A DNA stretch of 64,000 bases from contig JAAOMT010000213.1 of assembly GCA_016748015.1 (NCBI GenBank), positions 523,107 through 587,106 on the forward strand. Reading direction: 5' to 3'. The notes below the pieces were generated by a model. That model did not search any database and was not told where the DNA came from. It saw only the letters and a program-made list of their open reading frames with translations. Position numbers and translations under genes: made by a program. Positions within the stretch are counted from its first letter, which is position 1, and each line of letters starts with the position of its first letter. The stretch comes from Geosiphon pyriformis (taxonomy: Eukaryota > Glomeromycota > Glomeromycetes > Archaeosporales > Geosiphonaceae). This document shows positions 11,178 through 23,831 of this stretch, in pieces.

Positions 11178-12193
11178 TGTTACCGGAGGTTTTTGGTCTT
11201 TTTTCTCGAATGTTGTTAATGTTGATTTGTTGTGAATTCACATTTCTAGGAAGTAGTTGGACCTTCAGTAACTGAATTTATCTTCAAATTATCTCTTATA
11301 ATTTGAACTGCTGGGCTTATAAGTGGAATAGCCAATTCTATGCCAGTTACTTTGTATAGTTACGTTGTTGTAAACGTCAACTCTTTCCCAGGAATTGCTC
11401 ATCTGGAAGCTCACTAAAATGTGTAGTTACTTTGCTGTAAAAGTCAACTCTTCTACAGGAATCTCATCTGTAGGCTACCCTAATGATTATAGTAAGAAAA
11501 TAAAAAGAAAATAAAAGAAATGTAAAAGAAATAGAATTCTGTCAAGGGAAACGTTTTTAATCCATGCCTGAAGTCACTAACAGTTTATTCTTCTCCTTCT
11601 TTTTTCGAATTACTTAATCCTTTGAAATTGGTAGCTAATCAATTTCAAAACATTAGTTGGGTTTTGAGAATTTTTCCAAGTGCAATAATTAAAAAATTTG
11701 GTTTTTTTTTTGAATTATTTGATATTTATTTTTTTTTGTGTGTGTAGAAATGGTTCTAAGTAATAAATCTAAAGTAAAATACATTTTCTCGAAAAGAAAA
11801 GCTCTTCTTTTATACAACTTGTCATAACACTATTCTATGAACTTGAACTTTACTATTTTCTACAATTTCGCTGAACTAAAGATACATTTCGGCAAACTAC
11901 AAGTTATTTCTGCAAACTATTAGATATTTCGGTGAACTATTAATTATTTCGGCAAATTTCTACAAATTTTGGTGAACTTTTGAATGTTACATAGTTTGGG
12001 GTATTGCATGATTGATTATCACAATTAGGTTATATTTGTGTTGTATACAAATTGGGTTATTAATTAAATGATAATTTCGAACATTTTGCTAATGTAATAA
12101 GTAATAATTTGAAACAATAATATATGCTAATTAATGATAGGAATTATAAGATAATTTTATGCTAAATAATATCTCTAATTTTGTCTGGTAATA
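11178..12193 (-). repeat. 3' LTR of element A2
   Basis: The plus strand begins TGTTACCGGAGG and ends GTCTGGTAATA (last bases TAACA in relatives). It matches 20071-21053 but has an extra stretch near 11590-11615 (TTCTCCTTCTTTTTTCGAA). A CTTTTATA TATA box (element orientation TATAAAAG) lies at about 11808-11815. Confidence 0.9.
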
Positions 12194-12865
12194 TAACTTC
12201 CTCCTCAAGACTGAGCTCCATCGAAGTCCAAGTACTGTCTGTTATTTCCAGATAATAATCCAAAATTATTGAAGAAATTTGGTCTGAAAATTATTGAAAT
12301 TTCCAATGTATTGAATCTTCAAAGGTTGAAAAATTGGGTTTTGTAGTACATTTTCACAGGTGTGAAATAGGTTATAAAGTCTAAGAGCAGCTCTGAGCCT
12401 GTAGTGACTGTTTGTTGATTCAGCTGTTGTCTTGAATTCATTGTGGAGTTGTTTCTAAATGGTTTTTTTTGTGAGGTTTGCTGTTGTAAGTTCCAGTTTT
12501 CATTCATAGAGTGTTTTTCTAATGTAGAAATATCTATAAATTGGAGGATATTCAGTGTTTTTCTCTTTAAGACACAGTTGAAGTCTTTGTTGAATTGTAG
12601 AATTTGGTGGAATACTAATCGGAATGAGCATTAGGTTTTCTCTTAAAGCAAGCTTTAAAAGTTCTGGCAGGTGAATTCCAGAATAACTTCTTGTGTTTTT
12701 CTTATATGGGTGATATTTTTGTGAATTTGGGGCTAAATTTGTAACTACTTTTGTTTGGGTATAATTAATGTGGTTTCCAGTAACAGTAATGGATAATTCG
12801 GGTATTGTTTTTAAAGCTAATATTAGTTTTTGGGATAATTGTTGAATGTTTTGAGGAATAGTCAT
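12178..12865 (-). pseudogene. ORF3 of element A2
   Basis: It has a true ATG (12865-12863, MTIPQNIQQLSQKL). It runs 121 codons to a stop and then continues, with further stops, to the polypurine tract and into the LTR. It is colinear with A3 ORF3 (53346-54053) and A1 ORF3, sharing ITVTGNHINY, IYRYFYIRKTLY and LRAALRLYNLFHTCENVLQ. A short stretch equivalent to YIGKLTELKFQQF is deleted near 12300. Function unknown. Confidence 0.68.
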
Positions 12866-12971
12866 TATAAGAGATTTGAAATAAAAGAAAATTATTTTTG
12901 GTGTATGGGTTTTTATGTTATTTTTGTTTTGATTGTTTCTAAATTATAAGGGAATAACTAGTAAAATTAAA

Positions 12972-14356
12972 TTAAGTGTTCAGGTTGGAAGATTGTTCAA
13001 TAACAACTATTGGTTCTAAGTTTTGGGGAATATCTTCAGGATTGACTAAAGGGGAATGTGTACTAATTTGTGGAATTAATGGTTCAGGATTGTTTCTGGA
13101 ATGATAGTGTTTTAAACGATCTCCATGTGCAACTTTTGCTAAGATTTTGTCATCAAATCTTAGCTTATATGATTCATTGCCTAGGACTTCATAGATAAAG
13201 AATAGTCCATCCATTTATTTTCAAATTTTCTACTCCATTGTTTTTTAGTTTTAGTTCTGTGTAAGAGAACTTTGTTTCCAATTTTAAATTCATTAGTGAC
13301 TGGAGGCAATTTGTCATCATGCTGTTCTTTTTGTCGAGCTTGGAAGTGTTCAATATAGGTGGCTGCTATTCATCGTTTTCCTTCCAATATGCTAAGCAGA
13401 GTGTAGGCTCTTCGCTGAAGTGTTTCTTGGAAATTGTTTTAATCAATTGGTTGTGCTGAGTATGTTTCTACTGTGAAACTAATTGGTAATGTTGCTGTTC
13501 TTCTGTAAGTTAAATCAAATGGTGTGTGTTTTGTGGTATCTTGTTTTAGTGTTCTGTATGCTAGCAACACTGATGGAATAAAGATATCCCACTTTTGCTC
13601 AAAATTAGTTGAGACTTTGGCTAATGACTCATACAATGTTCTGTTAAAACGTTCCACAAGCCTATTTGTTTGTGGATGGTAGAGCGAAGACAGAGGTCTT
13701 TTGACATTAAATCATTCGCAAATTTCTTGTATCAGGTTGTTCACAAAGTGTGTTCCCTAATCAGATAAAAGTTCAATTGGACATCTGTGTCTACAAATGA
13801 TGTCTTCATAGATGAAATTTGCTACTGATTTTACATCTGCTTGTTGAATGGCTCTGGCTTCAGGCCATTTAGTAAAATAGTCTACAGCTACTGCAATATA
13901 ACAGTTTCCTTAAGTGGTAATAGATAGTGGTCCAACTAAATCAATACCAACTTGGTCAAAGGGGTGTCCAACTTTGATTGGATTTAATGATTCAGTAGGG
14001 TGTGTTCCTCCTCTTTTTTGACAACTATCACAAGATTCAACATATTTGTGAATGTTTTTCCTCATTTAAGACCAAAAGTAGTATTCTAGTGTTTTTTGGG
14101 TGGTGCTATCTTTTCCAAAGTGTGCTGATGAAGGATCTGAGTGCATGTTATATAATATGGTCTCTTTTTTCTGTTCTTGTATTAATCTGAGTGGTTTGTT
14201 TGGGTTTTTGAAATTTCGATGATAAATAATGTTGTTGTGTAGAAAATATTGTTTGGCTTGTTGTTGTAGTCAATGTTTTTTATCTGAAAACCAATCTGTT
14301 GGGATTGTTAATGTTTCCAAATATTGTTTGAGATTGTTGTAGTTTTCCAAATTCAT
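12972..14356 (-). pseudogene. Integrase of element A2
   Basis: It starts MNLENYNNLKQYLETL. The zinc segment has NMHSDPSSAHFG and CDSCQKRGG. The core has GIDLVGPLS, then IELLSD followed by a stop, then YHPQTNRLVERFNRTL. The C-terminal domain ends near 12972 with IVVIEQSSNLNT. About eight stops interrupt it. It is in the same frame as RNase H across a linker of about 50 bases, as in A1, A3 and B2. Confidence 0.85.
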
Positions 14357-14407
14357 TGTTTGTTGGTTGTTTTAATTGGTTAAGTTGAGTGTTGGTTTTT
14401 GTGTTTT

Positions 14408-15840
14408 CTAATCTTGTCTCATTCTGAAGAGACAGTCAACATTGGTATGGAGTTTTCCTGGTTTGTGATGTACTATGTATTGATAGTTTGCTAAAAATCT
14501 TGTCCATCTGGTTTGTTTGGCATTCAGCTAAGTGTTTTTGTTTTGTAACCATTTGAGTCTAATATTATCAGTGATAATATTGAATTCTTTAGGCCAAAGA
14601 TAAAAATTGAAGTGGTATAGGGCCCAAATTACAGCTGCTGTTTCTAGTTCTGTGGCAGGGTAGTTTTTCTCAGCTGGTTTTAATGTTCTGCTAGCATAAG
14701 CAATTACTCGGTCATTTCTGTTGTCATTTAGTTGTGATAAGATAGCACCAAAGGCAGTATACAAAGCATCTGTAGCTAGTCAAAATTGGTTGCTGAAATC
14801 TGAGTAGGCGAGGATTGGAGCTGTTGTCAGTTTTTTCTTGAAAATTTCAAAAGCTTTTTGGTGTTTGGTAGTCCATTTGTATTCAACGTTTTTGGTGGTG
14901 AGCTGGTTGAGGGGTTTTGCAATTTCCGAGAATTTTTTGATAAACTTCTGATAATAAGATGCTAATCCTATGAATCCTCTTAGTTCTGTAGTGTTTCGAG
15001 GAGTTTTGAAGTTTTTGACAATGCTGATTTTTCTAGGGTCTGGTTTGATTCCATTTTTACTAATGATATGCCCAAGAAAGACCAAGCTTGTTTTTCCAAA
15101 GTAGCATTTTTTGATGTTGAGTTTTAGTCCTGCTTTTTGTAATCATTGAAAAACTTTTCACAGGTGTTTTAAGTGTAATTCAAATGATGGAAAATAAACA
15201 TCAGTATTGTCAAGATAAATGACTACTGACTTCCAAAGAAGTCCTTGGTACACAACATCCATTAATCTCTGAAACATTGCTGGTGCATTGCATAATCCGA
15301 AAGGCATTACATTGAACTCGTAATTTCTGTTTTGAATGGTAAATGCTGTTTTGGGGCAATCTTTGGGATCCATAGCAACTTGCCAGTAACCGCTTTCTAA
15401 ATCTAGTGTTGAAAAGTATTTGGATTTTCCAAGGGCATCTAACATGTCATCAATCTGAGGAAGGAGGTAGGTATCTCCAATTGTAACACTGTTGAGTTGT
15501 CAATAATCAACACAAAATTGGATCTTTCTATTTGTCTTTTTAACTAGCATTACAGGTAAAGCCCAAGGACTCATAGAGGATTGGATAAGCCCATTGTTAA
15601 GCATTCATTGTACTTTTTCTCAGATGAATTGGTGGCTTTCTAGAGCAACTCAATATGCTTGTTGTCTTTTTGGTTTGGCATCTTTTGTATAAATTTAGTG
15701 TTGGACCAAATTGGTTTTTCCTAAGTCATTGTTGTTTTCGGCAAAGATATCAGCAAATTCTGCAATTAACTCTTTGAGCTGGATCTGTTGTTGTGGTTCA
15801 AGTTGTCCCATGTTGATTTGAGACAGTTTTCCATGACAAC
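14408..15840 (-). pseudogene. RT and RNase H of element A2
   Basis: STLDLESGYWQVAM, CNAPAMFQRLMDVVY and VVIYLDNTDVYF mark the RT. The catalytic YLDD is YLDN, which removes one metal-binding Asp. GLASYYQKFIKKFSEIAKPL marks the connection, and FGAILSQLNDN with YASRTLKPAEKNYPATELE marks RNase H. The unit ends RMRQD before TAG (14408-14410). Several stops interrupt it, mainly at Trp, Arg and Gln codons. Confidence 0.87.
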
Positions 15841-15849
15841 ATGGTAGTT

Positions 15850-16863
15850 TTTAAAGCTGGGGTTTGGGTTGATTTTTGGTAGTGAATGTCCAATAATTTC
15901 AGAGAAATTGGGAACTGTTTGGAGTAATTCTTGTTGAAATATATTACTGTGAATAACTCCAATTTCTAAATTATTTAATAAAATTATGGGGTAATTATTG
16001 GGGTTGTAAAAAGTAACTCAGACTTTTTTTGTTCCTTCTGGAATATAAATGTTTGGGATCAAAATATTATGTTCCAAGCAGACTTGTTCATTGGACTCAA
16101 AAATTTGTTGTGTGGTTGTTGGCTTTGGGCAGGTGTAGATTTCCGGATGTTCTCCAAAGGGTGAGATGGTAATTGGTTGTGGAAGTCTGAGAATCTGGTG
16201 GAATTTGTTCTGTGTATTAAGAGCTATATTAACTAGAACTGTGAATTGTCCAGTTGAACCAAAACCTTGGGTTCTTTTATTGCTTTTTTCTAATTGTTCT
16301 CTTTGATTGACTAGTTGCAAACCCGAAATGTTGATTAGGAGTAGATAAATAGCTTAGGCAATTTTTTTAGCATGTTTGATCTTGAATGGTTTGTCAGTTT
16401 TGTTTTGAAGCATCACTGTAATGTTTCCAGTATATCCAGCATCAATTATTCCTCCTCTGACATTGATTCTTTTGTTTGTCAGAGAGGACCAGGAGGCAAT
16501 TTGAACCATTGCTTCTGGCGGGATTTTGAGTGCAATTTTAAGGTTGATTTTTGTGAGAGATTTGGGTTGGAGAACAAGAGTATCCTTATCTGGATATTTT
16601 AGGTCATATCCAACATCAATTTCGTGTGCTTTTTCAGATTTTATTCCTTGTCCATTGTTGTTGAAGTATTTGAGTTGTAAGACAGGCTGATTTTTGATAA
16701 GATAGGTGGGTGTTGTTTCAATTTCTTCCATGGCTTCAGGTTTTCCAAATTCAATTTTGTTCTCATCACTTTTGCTGGACAAAGGGATGCTAAAAGTGTA
16801 GCATTCAGGACACCACTGTTTATCACAAGGCATAATGCATTTTTCACATAGTCTAATGTTCAT
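15850..16863 (-). pseudogene. Zinc-like motif, dUTPase domain and linker of element A2
   Basis: It starts LCEKCIMPCDKQWCPECY. The dUTPase motifs are EIDVGYDLKYPDKD (motif 1), SSLTNKRINVRGG (2), GIIDAGYTGNITVML (3), KKIA then a stop then AIYL (4) and RTQGFGSTGQF (5, intact). The active-site Asp and Tyr of motif 3 are present. A linker of about 150 residues, with LPQPITISPFGEHPEIYTC, leads to RT. Confidence 0.86.
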
Positions 16864-16872
16864 TTGCTCTAA

Positions 16873-18100
16873 TCATTGAATTTGAGCTTCTTGGGTTGGG
16901 TAGGTGTAACTTGCAATTTGGTGGTAGACTTCTACTTCATTTTCATAATTGAATCTAGCTAATTCTATGGTGTATTCAATGTATTCTGCTTCTTTCATTT
17001 GACGAATATCTTCTTTGGTAGCTTCATTAATTAATGCCATTGCTAGGTCAAAAATCATCTCAGCATCATGGGGGTAGTGATAAAATTTGTTGAAAGCACT
17101 GTTGTATGCTGCATCAAAAGGTGTTCCTCTTTTGACTTTTTCTGAAATTGATAAAGCATATTGGCAGGTTTGATTGCAGACTTCTTTTCTCATTGCTATA
17201 TCAATTCAATTGCATTCTTCTGGTAGCATATCTCCACAAGTCAAACAAGGGGTGTTGCCCTATTTTCCACTTCTTTTTATTAGATGGCCCCATTGTTCTT
17301 TGTGGCAAGCCTTACAGTAATAACAAGTATAATTTTCATATTCTTCTTCAAGTGAAATGCAGGCTCCCATTAACAATAGTTTCTTGTGACAGTCTTTACA
17401 TTTAAGGGGAATATAGGGGCATTGTTTTCTTGGTTCGGGTTTTGAGTAAGGGATATTCTATCCAGAGGTTTTGGGTTTAGAGTGTGGGGTAAAATGTTCT
17501 TGTTCCATTTTATCAGCCCAGTTGGATGTTGATCCAAGAGCCATGAATGTTTTAATAAGGGGTTTTTCCTCTTCCGGTTCGAATTCAAAAGCCGGGGCTT
17601 TTTCAGAGCATTTGTTGAATGTACCACAAGTGGCAGGTACCCAGGCATGTTGTCCTTGGTAGGAGATTGTTAACTCTTGTGTTTCCCAATTCAGATTAGC
17701 ATTGGCTTTTTGAAACCAATCATTTCCGACAAGAGCTTAGTACTGGGGTGTGTCCATTACAAGAACTTTGACTGGAATGATGATTCCATTAAAAGTGAAT
17801 GGAAAATTGTCAATTTCTCCTACTGGAGTCTTTTTCATGCCATTGGCAGTAACAATTACTGTTTGAGCTGGTCGGTCAACATTTTTCTTTAACTGTTGCA
17901 TTAACTGGTAGGTAATAATGCTTTTAGTGGATCCACTGTCTAGGATCAAGCAAATTGTCTTTCCTTCGACTTCTGCTTTGGTGTACATAGCAGTGATTGC
18001 TTTTTGTTTATTGGCGGCTGCATTGCTGAGTAGAAATGGTAATTCATTGGCTTCGAACTCAAAAGGAAATATATCAGAGAGATTGGCATTTCCAGCAATT
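16873..18100 (-). pseudogene. Aspartic protease and Cys-rich module of element A2
   Basis: The protease has an intact LILDSGSTKSIITYQL (about 17955-17910), a typical retropepsin D-S-G/T active site, followed by VIVTANGMKKTPVGEID and VLVMDTPQY. A low-complexity linker leads to the Cys-rich module (CKDCHKKLLLMGACIS, TCYYCKAC, CLTCGDM and CNQTCQYAL, reading through stops). Several CxxC pairs suggest bound zinc. The protease would cut the gag-pol precursor. Role of the Cys module unknown. Confidence 0.8.
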
Positions 18101-20025
18101 CAGGCTGGTAGAATAGTGGTGTGGTTATGAGAAGAGTTTTATTGTTGTACTGCAGCTCTACCTTCCAAGGGTGCAGTATGGTAAAAATTCTGTTCTTTTG
18201 ACATTTTTAAATAACTGGGTTGAGTGTGATAGTGGTTGGGTCTTGGTTGAGTGGAATTTTGGGAAACCAATTGGTTGTTTGAACTGATTCTATTATTGTT
18301 TACTTGGTATTGGTTTTGTGGTGTGAATTGATTTTGTGTACTCAGTCTTCGAGCAGGTACTTGATAATATTGTGTGGGTGGTTGTTGGTATTGCTGTTGG
18401 ATTGGCTGTGGAGTGGGCTGATAATAGTTATTTTGGTATTGGGGTCTTGGTGGATAGTAAGCTGGTGGTGGTAGTTAATAATAAGATTGCTATGGTGGAG
18501 GATAATGTTGATTACTTCTATTTTGTTGGTCTCATTGTAGCTTTCTGCAATCTCTTTTCCAGTGGCCAGAGATTTCACAGTAATGGCAATTCTGAGACTG
18601 GTTATTAGAAAGTAGTGCAAAGTTATTTTGATTTTGTCTTTGGAGTAGTTGATATTTTTGGGGTTGCTGTTGTTGTTGATTGGTAAAATAGTTTTTAACC
18701 TTCTTTGTGAGTTGGTCAATTTTTTCCTCAGCTACTGAGCTGGTTTCTCTAATTGCCAAATTTACAAGTTTTGTGCAATTGGCCTCTTCTATGGCCATTT
18801 TGTATCTTTTCGCATGCTGTATAGCAAAGTTTAAATCTTCTGGCGCATGTGGACAAATCTTTTTAATTAGTTTATCTTTTAGACCAGTGATAAATTGATA
18901 CAAGATTTGAGCATTGGAATAATAATTGTTTGTTTCAAGTTGGCAAATTTGTCTGAGAAGTTTGTTGAATTTCCCAATATAAGTTATAACAGATTCGGAG
19001 GGTTCTTGTTTGATATTTTGAAAATGATTGCGAAGAGTGATGGAGGTATTATTGTCGGTGAACTGTTCAAGGAAGGCTGCTTTAAAAGCATTCCAATCAT
19101 TGAATGGAGTGACCAAGTTTTCAAACTATTCTCCTGCTGTTCCTTTAAGAAAGTAGAAAATTGTTCTTAACATTCTGGCAGCATTTCATCCATTTGCATC
19201 TCCAGCTTTAGTAACTTGGTTGAGCCATTCTTGGGGACTGGTCTCAATGTCTTCTCCATTAAATTCTGGAATTTTTGTGATGTATGTTGTCATTTCGTCT
19301 TTTTCGTTTTCACTGTTTATTGATTCTTCTTCAGATATTTCAGGTTCGTTTTTTTCGTTTGCTGCTGTCTCAGAGTGTTCACTTTGATTTTCAGCTAGAA
19401 AGTCAAGGAGATTGGAACTAGTTTGAAAGGATTTTTGTTGTCTGATGGGACTTCTAAGTAATGTAAAATCTTCTGGTCTTGTAAATTGATTTAAAGGTAA
19501 ATTAGGTGTTTGTGCCTGTGCAAGTAAAGCTGGAAAAGGTGTGATAGTAAGTGGAAGTTTTGAACTGGTTTCTTGTTCAGGTGTTTGTAAATGTTTGGCA
19601 GTTGTTTTTAGTAGTGTCAGAGTATTTGGGGTGGTTTTTGAGTATTGCTTCAATTTGTTTTTGCCTTTGTTGCTTGTTTCTGTTTTCAATTCAAAATTAA
19701 TAAAGTATTGAGACTGCACTGGATATGTTTTTTCACAGTATTTGATAATATTAAAATTAAGTTCGTGAAAGTAAGTAGCAAGTGTTTCACTGTTAAGGTC
19801 TTCAGTTCCCAACTGTGAATAGTATGCTAAATTATTGTAAAGATTGCTTCTAACTTCTGAGATATTGTAATTTCCAAAAAGATAATTGTTGATACGGTTT
19901 TCAATGTATTGGTATACTGATTTCTTAACAACTTCAATTTCATCTGGAATGTTGAATCTTTGCTTGCAGTAGGTGTAAATTGACTGGTAATACTTTAGAG
20001 TTGTTGTGTCTGGTGTGGTTGTCAC
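18101..20025 (-). pseudogene. gag of element A2
   Basis: The frame begins at a GTG (20025) in AAAGTGACAACC and is open from there. It has the conserved N-terminus (LKYYQSIYTYCKQRFNI), an acidic Ser/Glu-rich spacer, then the capsid-type domain (AKIPEFNGEDIETSPQEWL, ITLRNHFQNIKQEPSE, DAQILY-like pairs). The CCHC zinc knuckle CHYCEISGHWKRDC (about 18580-18540) is intact. A Gln/Asn/Tyr-rich tail follows. The stop near 19184 separates the two halves. Gag forms the particle and binds the RNA. Confidence 0.87.
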
Positions 20026-20070
20026 TTTGAATTTGTTGTTGCTGTGTTATTTCCGTGGAAAAGCACCAAA

Positions 20071-21053
20071 TGTTACCAGAGGTTTTTGGTCTCTTTTCTC
20101 GAATGTTGTTAATGTTGATTTGTTGTGAATTCACATTTCCAGAAAGTAGTTGGATCTTCAGTAACTGAATTTATCTTCAAATTATCTTCTATAATTTGAA
20201 CTGTTGGGCTTATAAGTAAAATGGCCAATTCTATGTCAGTTACTTTGTATAGTTATGTTGTAGTAAATGTCAACTCTTTCCCAAGAATTGCTTATCTGGA
20301 AGCTCACTAAAATGTGTAGTTACTTTGCTGTAAAAGTCAACTCTTCTACAGGGATCTCGTCTGTAGACTACCCTAATGATTATAGTAAGAAAATAAAAAG
20401 AAAATAAAAGAAATGTAAAAGAAATAAAATTCTGTCAAGGAAAACGTTTTCGATCCAGGCCTGGAGTTACTAACAGTTTATTGAAATTGGTAGCTAATTA
20501 ATTTCAAAATGTTAGTTGGGTTTTGAGAATTTTTCCAAGTGCAATAATTAAAGAATTTGGTTTTTTTTTTTGAATTATTTGATATTTATTTCTTTTTGTG
20601 TATGTAAGAATAGTTCTAAGTGATAAATCTAAAGTAAGATACATTTTCTCAAAAAGAGAAGCTCTTCTTTTATACAACTTGTTGTAACACTATTCTATAA
20701 ACTTGAACTTTGCTATTTTCTACAATTTCATTAAACTAAAGATATATTTTGGCAAACTACAAGTTATTTCTGTGAACTATTAGATATTTTGGTGAACTAT
20801 CAATTATTTCTACAAATTTCTACAAATTTCAGCAAACTTTTGAATATTACATAGTTTGGGGTATTGCATAATTGATCATCACAATTAGGTTATATTTGTG
20901 TTGTGTACAAATTGGGTTATTAATTAAATGATAATTTCGAACATTTTGCTAATATAATAAATGATAATTTAAAACAATAATATATGCTAATTAATGATAG
21001 GAATTATAAAATAATTTCATGCTAAATAATATCTCTAATTTTATCTAGTAACA
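20071..21053 (-). repeat. 5' LTR of element A2
   Basis: The plus strand reads TGTTACCAGAGG to TATCTAGTAACA. Its partner is 11178-12193. In element orientation the order is TGTTACTAGATA, U3 with GTTCRSCGAAAT-like words (many already TG or CA), a TATA box (about 20668-20675) and a U5 ending CTCTGGTAACA before the primer-binding site (TGGTGCTTTTCC on the minus strand). Confidence 0.92.
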
Positions 21054-21990
21054 TTGTTCTCTATGGCATGCTTTGTAAAAGTAACAGATACGAGTTTCAT
21101 ATTCCTCTTCTGGAGAAATACATGCTCCCATTGATGAAAGTTTTTTGTTGCAATCTTTGCATTTGAGTGGAATATAGGGTGGTTGTTTCTGTGGTTCTGA
21201 TGTAGAATATCTAACTTTCTTCCATCCCCTTGATTCTTCAAAAATCTCTTGTTCTGTTTCTTCAGCCCAATTGGATGTTGATCCAAGAGCCATGTAGGTT
21301 TCAGTAAGTGGCATTTCTTTCTCCTCTTCAAATTCAAATACTGGAGCTTTTTTTGATCGTTTGTTAAAGATACCACAGGTTGCAGGTACTATGGTATATT
21401 GTCCTTGGTATGAGATTTTAAGTTCTTGAGTTTCCCAGTTCAGGTTTGCATTGGTCTTGAGAAGCCAATCATTTCTGACTAGAGCTTGGTATTGGGGTGC
21501 ATCCATAACAAGAACTTTAACTGAAATGGTAATTCCATCAATTGAAAAAGGGAAATCATTAATTTCTCCTACTGGAGTCTTCTTCATACTATCAGCTGTG
21601 ACAATAACTGTTTGAGCTGGTCTGTCTACATTTTGTTTAAGTTGTTGCATCAGCTGGTAAATGATGATACTTCTAGCCGATTCACTATCTAAGATTAAGC
21701 GAATGGGTTTTCCTTCCACTGTAGCTTCTGTGTATATAGCAGTAATTGCTTTCTGTTCATTGACTGCTGCATTACTAAGCAAAAATGGTGATTCATTTGC
21801 TTTAAATTCAAATGGAAATATGTCTGACAGATTGGCATTTTGGGCAATTTAAGCTGGTGAAATGGTGTGGTTGGAAAGGTTTAATCTTGGTGCTGCAACT
21901 TTACTTTCAGAAAGTGCAGTTTGTTAAAAATCCGATTCCTCTGGTATTGTGAGATAACTGGATTGAGTGTAATAGTGATTGGGTCTTTAC
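21054..21990 (-). pseudogene. Aspartic protease of element A1 and start of its Cys-rich module
   Basis: FPFEFKANESPFLLSNAAV leads into the protease. The active site reads LILDSESARSIIIYQL, so the usual D-S-G has become D-S-E (GGA to GAA). It continues VIVTADSMKKTPVGEI, VLVMDAPQYQALVRNDWLL and the Cys-rich start CKDCNKKLSSMGACIS, then CYFYKACHREQ, where A2 interrupts it. One Cys of the CxxC pair is Tyr. The 245 codons are open, the least broken protease region in the window, but the active-site change should kill it. Confidence 0.85.
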
Positions 21991-22289
21991 TGACCCGAAT
22001 TTCGGAAGACCAACTGGTTATTTGGATTAATTCTGTTGTGGTTATTCTGCAATTGATTTTGAGGTGTGAATTGGTTATGTTGAACTAATTTTCTTGCTGG
22101 TACTTGATATTGTTGAGTGGGTGGTGTCTGATATGGCTAAATTGGTAAAGGTTGTTGATATTGTTGCTGCATTGATTGTGGAGCTGGTGGATAGTAGTTT
22201 TGATTTTGTGGTCTTAGTAAATAATAGGTTGGTAGTGAAGATTGGTAATAGGATTGTTGTGGTGAAGAGTAATGTTGATTACTCCTGTT

Positions 22290-23786
22290 TTGTTGGTCTC
22301 TTTGTAATTTTCTACAATCTTGTTTCCAGTATTCTGGAATTCCACAATAATGACAATTTTGAGATTGGTTGTTGGATGGTGATCCAAAATTGTTTTGGTT
22401 GTGGCATTGTGGGAGTTGATATCTTTGTGGTTGTTGTTGCTATTGTTGTTGGTTTGTAAAGTAGCTTTCAACTTTTTTTGTGAGTTGGTCTATCTTCTCT
22501 TCAGCTGTTGAGCTGGTTTCTCCAATTGCAAAGTTTACAAGCTTGGTGTGATTTGCTTCTTCCATTGCCATCTCATAGCTCTTTGCATGTCTAATAGCAG
22601 TTGCTAAGTCTGCTGGAGCATGTGGACAGACTTTCTTAATCAGTTTGTCTTTTAACTCTGCTATAAACTGATTCAGAATTTGAGCATCAGAATAGTAGTC
22701 ATTGGTTTCCAATTGTCAGATTTGTCTGAGAAGTTTGTTAAATCTTTCAAAATAAATCATAACAGTTTCAGATGTTTTTTGTTTGATATTGTGAAAGCAG
22801 TTTCTGAGAGTAATAGAGGTATTGTTATCAGTGAATTGTTGTAAAAAAGTATCTTTGAATGCTTGCCAGTTTTCAAATGGTTCTTCTAAGTTTTCAAACC
22901 ATTCTTCTGCTGTTCCTTGGAGAAAGTAGGGAATTGCTTTGAGCATTCTTGCTGCAATCCAACCATTTGCATCTCCTGCTTTTTGAACCTTGTCAAGCCA
23001 TTCTTGAGGACTGGTATCATTGTCTTCACTTGTAAATTCTGGGATTTTTGCAATGTAAGCAGTTGCCATTTCTTCTTCGTTTTCTGTAATTTCTTCTAGT
23101 TTTGATTCAGTTTCTTCACTTTCCAAGCTTTCTGAGTAATTACTTTCGTTTTCCTGTAAGTAGTCAATGATATTAGCACTTGTTGATATTGGTTTTTGCT
23201 GTTGAGTAGGGTTTCTAGGTGACTGAAAATCTTCTGGTCTGGAGAAGCAGTTGAGTAATGAATTTGGTGTTTGTGGTTGAACAAGTGAAATTGGAAAGGA
23301 TGTAATAGAAAGTGGTAATTTGACACTAGTTCCTTGTTCAGGTGTTTGCAAGTGTTTGGCAGGTGTCTTTTGTATTGTTGGAGTGTTTGGAGTAGTTTTT
23401 GAGTATTGCTTCAATCTTTGTTTGCCTTTGTTGCTTGTTTCTGTCTCTGATTTAAAGTCAAAAGAGTATTTAGACTGTACTGAGTATTTTTCTTCACAAT
23501 ACTCAATAATGTTAAAATTAAGTTTTTGGAAGTAGGTAGCAAGTGTTTCACTGTTCAGGTCTTCTGTTCCCAATTGTGAATAGTGCACTAAATTATTGTA
23601 GAGGTTGTTTCTAACTTTTGAGATGTTGTAGTTTCCAAAAAGATTATTGTTGATGTGGTTTTCAATGTATTGATATACTGATTTCTTGACAACTTCAATT
23701 CCGTTTGAAATGTTGAATCTTTGCTTGCAGTGGGTGTAAATTGACTGGTAATACTCTAGAGTTGCTGTGTTTGGTGTGGTCGCCAC
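22290..23786 (-). pseudogene. gag of element A1
   Basis: It starts at GTG (23786) in AAAGTGGCGACC with no in-frame ATG nearby. There are 356 open codons to a stop after KLLRQI (near 22716), then the frame continues to QQQ and the knuckle. The capsid-type region has AKIPEFTSEDNDTSPQEWL, PYFLQGTAEEWFENL and ITLRNCFHNIKQK. The knuckle reads CHYCGIPEYWKQDC, with the His replaced by Tyr. A Gln/Tyr/Pro-rich tail follows. In A3 the equivalent frame runs straight into protease. Confidence 0.88.
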
Positions 23787-23815
23787 TTTGAATTTGTTGT
23801 TGCTGTGTTATTTCT

Positions 23816-23829
23816 GTGAGAGAGCACCA
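23816..23829 (-). promoter_or_regulatory. Primer-binding site of A1
   Basis: On the minus strand TGGTGCTCTCTCAC begins two bases after the LTR end (TAACA TT). It is the same core as in B1, B2 and A3. Confidence 0.65.
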
Positions 23830-23831
23830 AA

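Larger units (their letters stand above)
11178..21053 (-). mobile_element. Ty3/gypsy element A2, inserted in A1 pol
   Basis: A2 has both LTRs (20071-21053 and 11178-12193) and every coding unit between. It splits the Cys-rich module of A1. Flanking duplications read TCAT (11174-11177) and TTGT (21054-21057) on the plus strand. Both are one CpG transition away from TCGT. Closing the gap gives A1 the same length as A3 at this point. It is the deepest insertion in the window (LINE, B1, A1, A2) and so younger than A1. Confidence 0.93.

Noticed and set aside
11174-21057. LTR ends TTAC...GTAA with a 5-bp duplication (CATTG)
   Set aside because: It fits A2 well and A3 with one mismatch, but not A1 or B2. 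TGTTAC...GTAACA with 4 bp fits all, and gives exact lengths against homologous uninterrupted copies.
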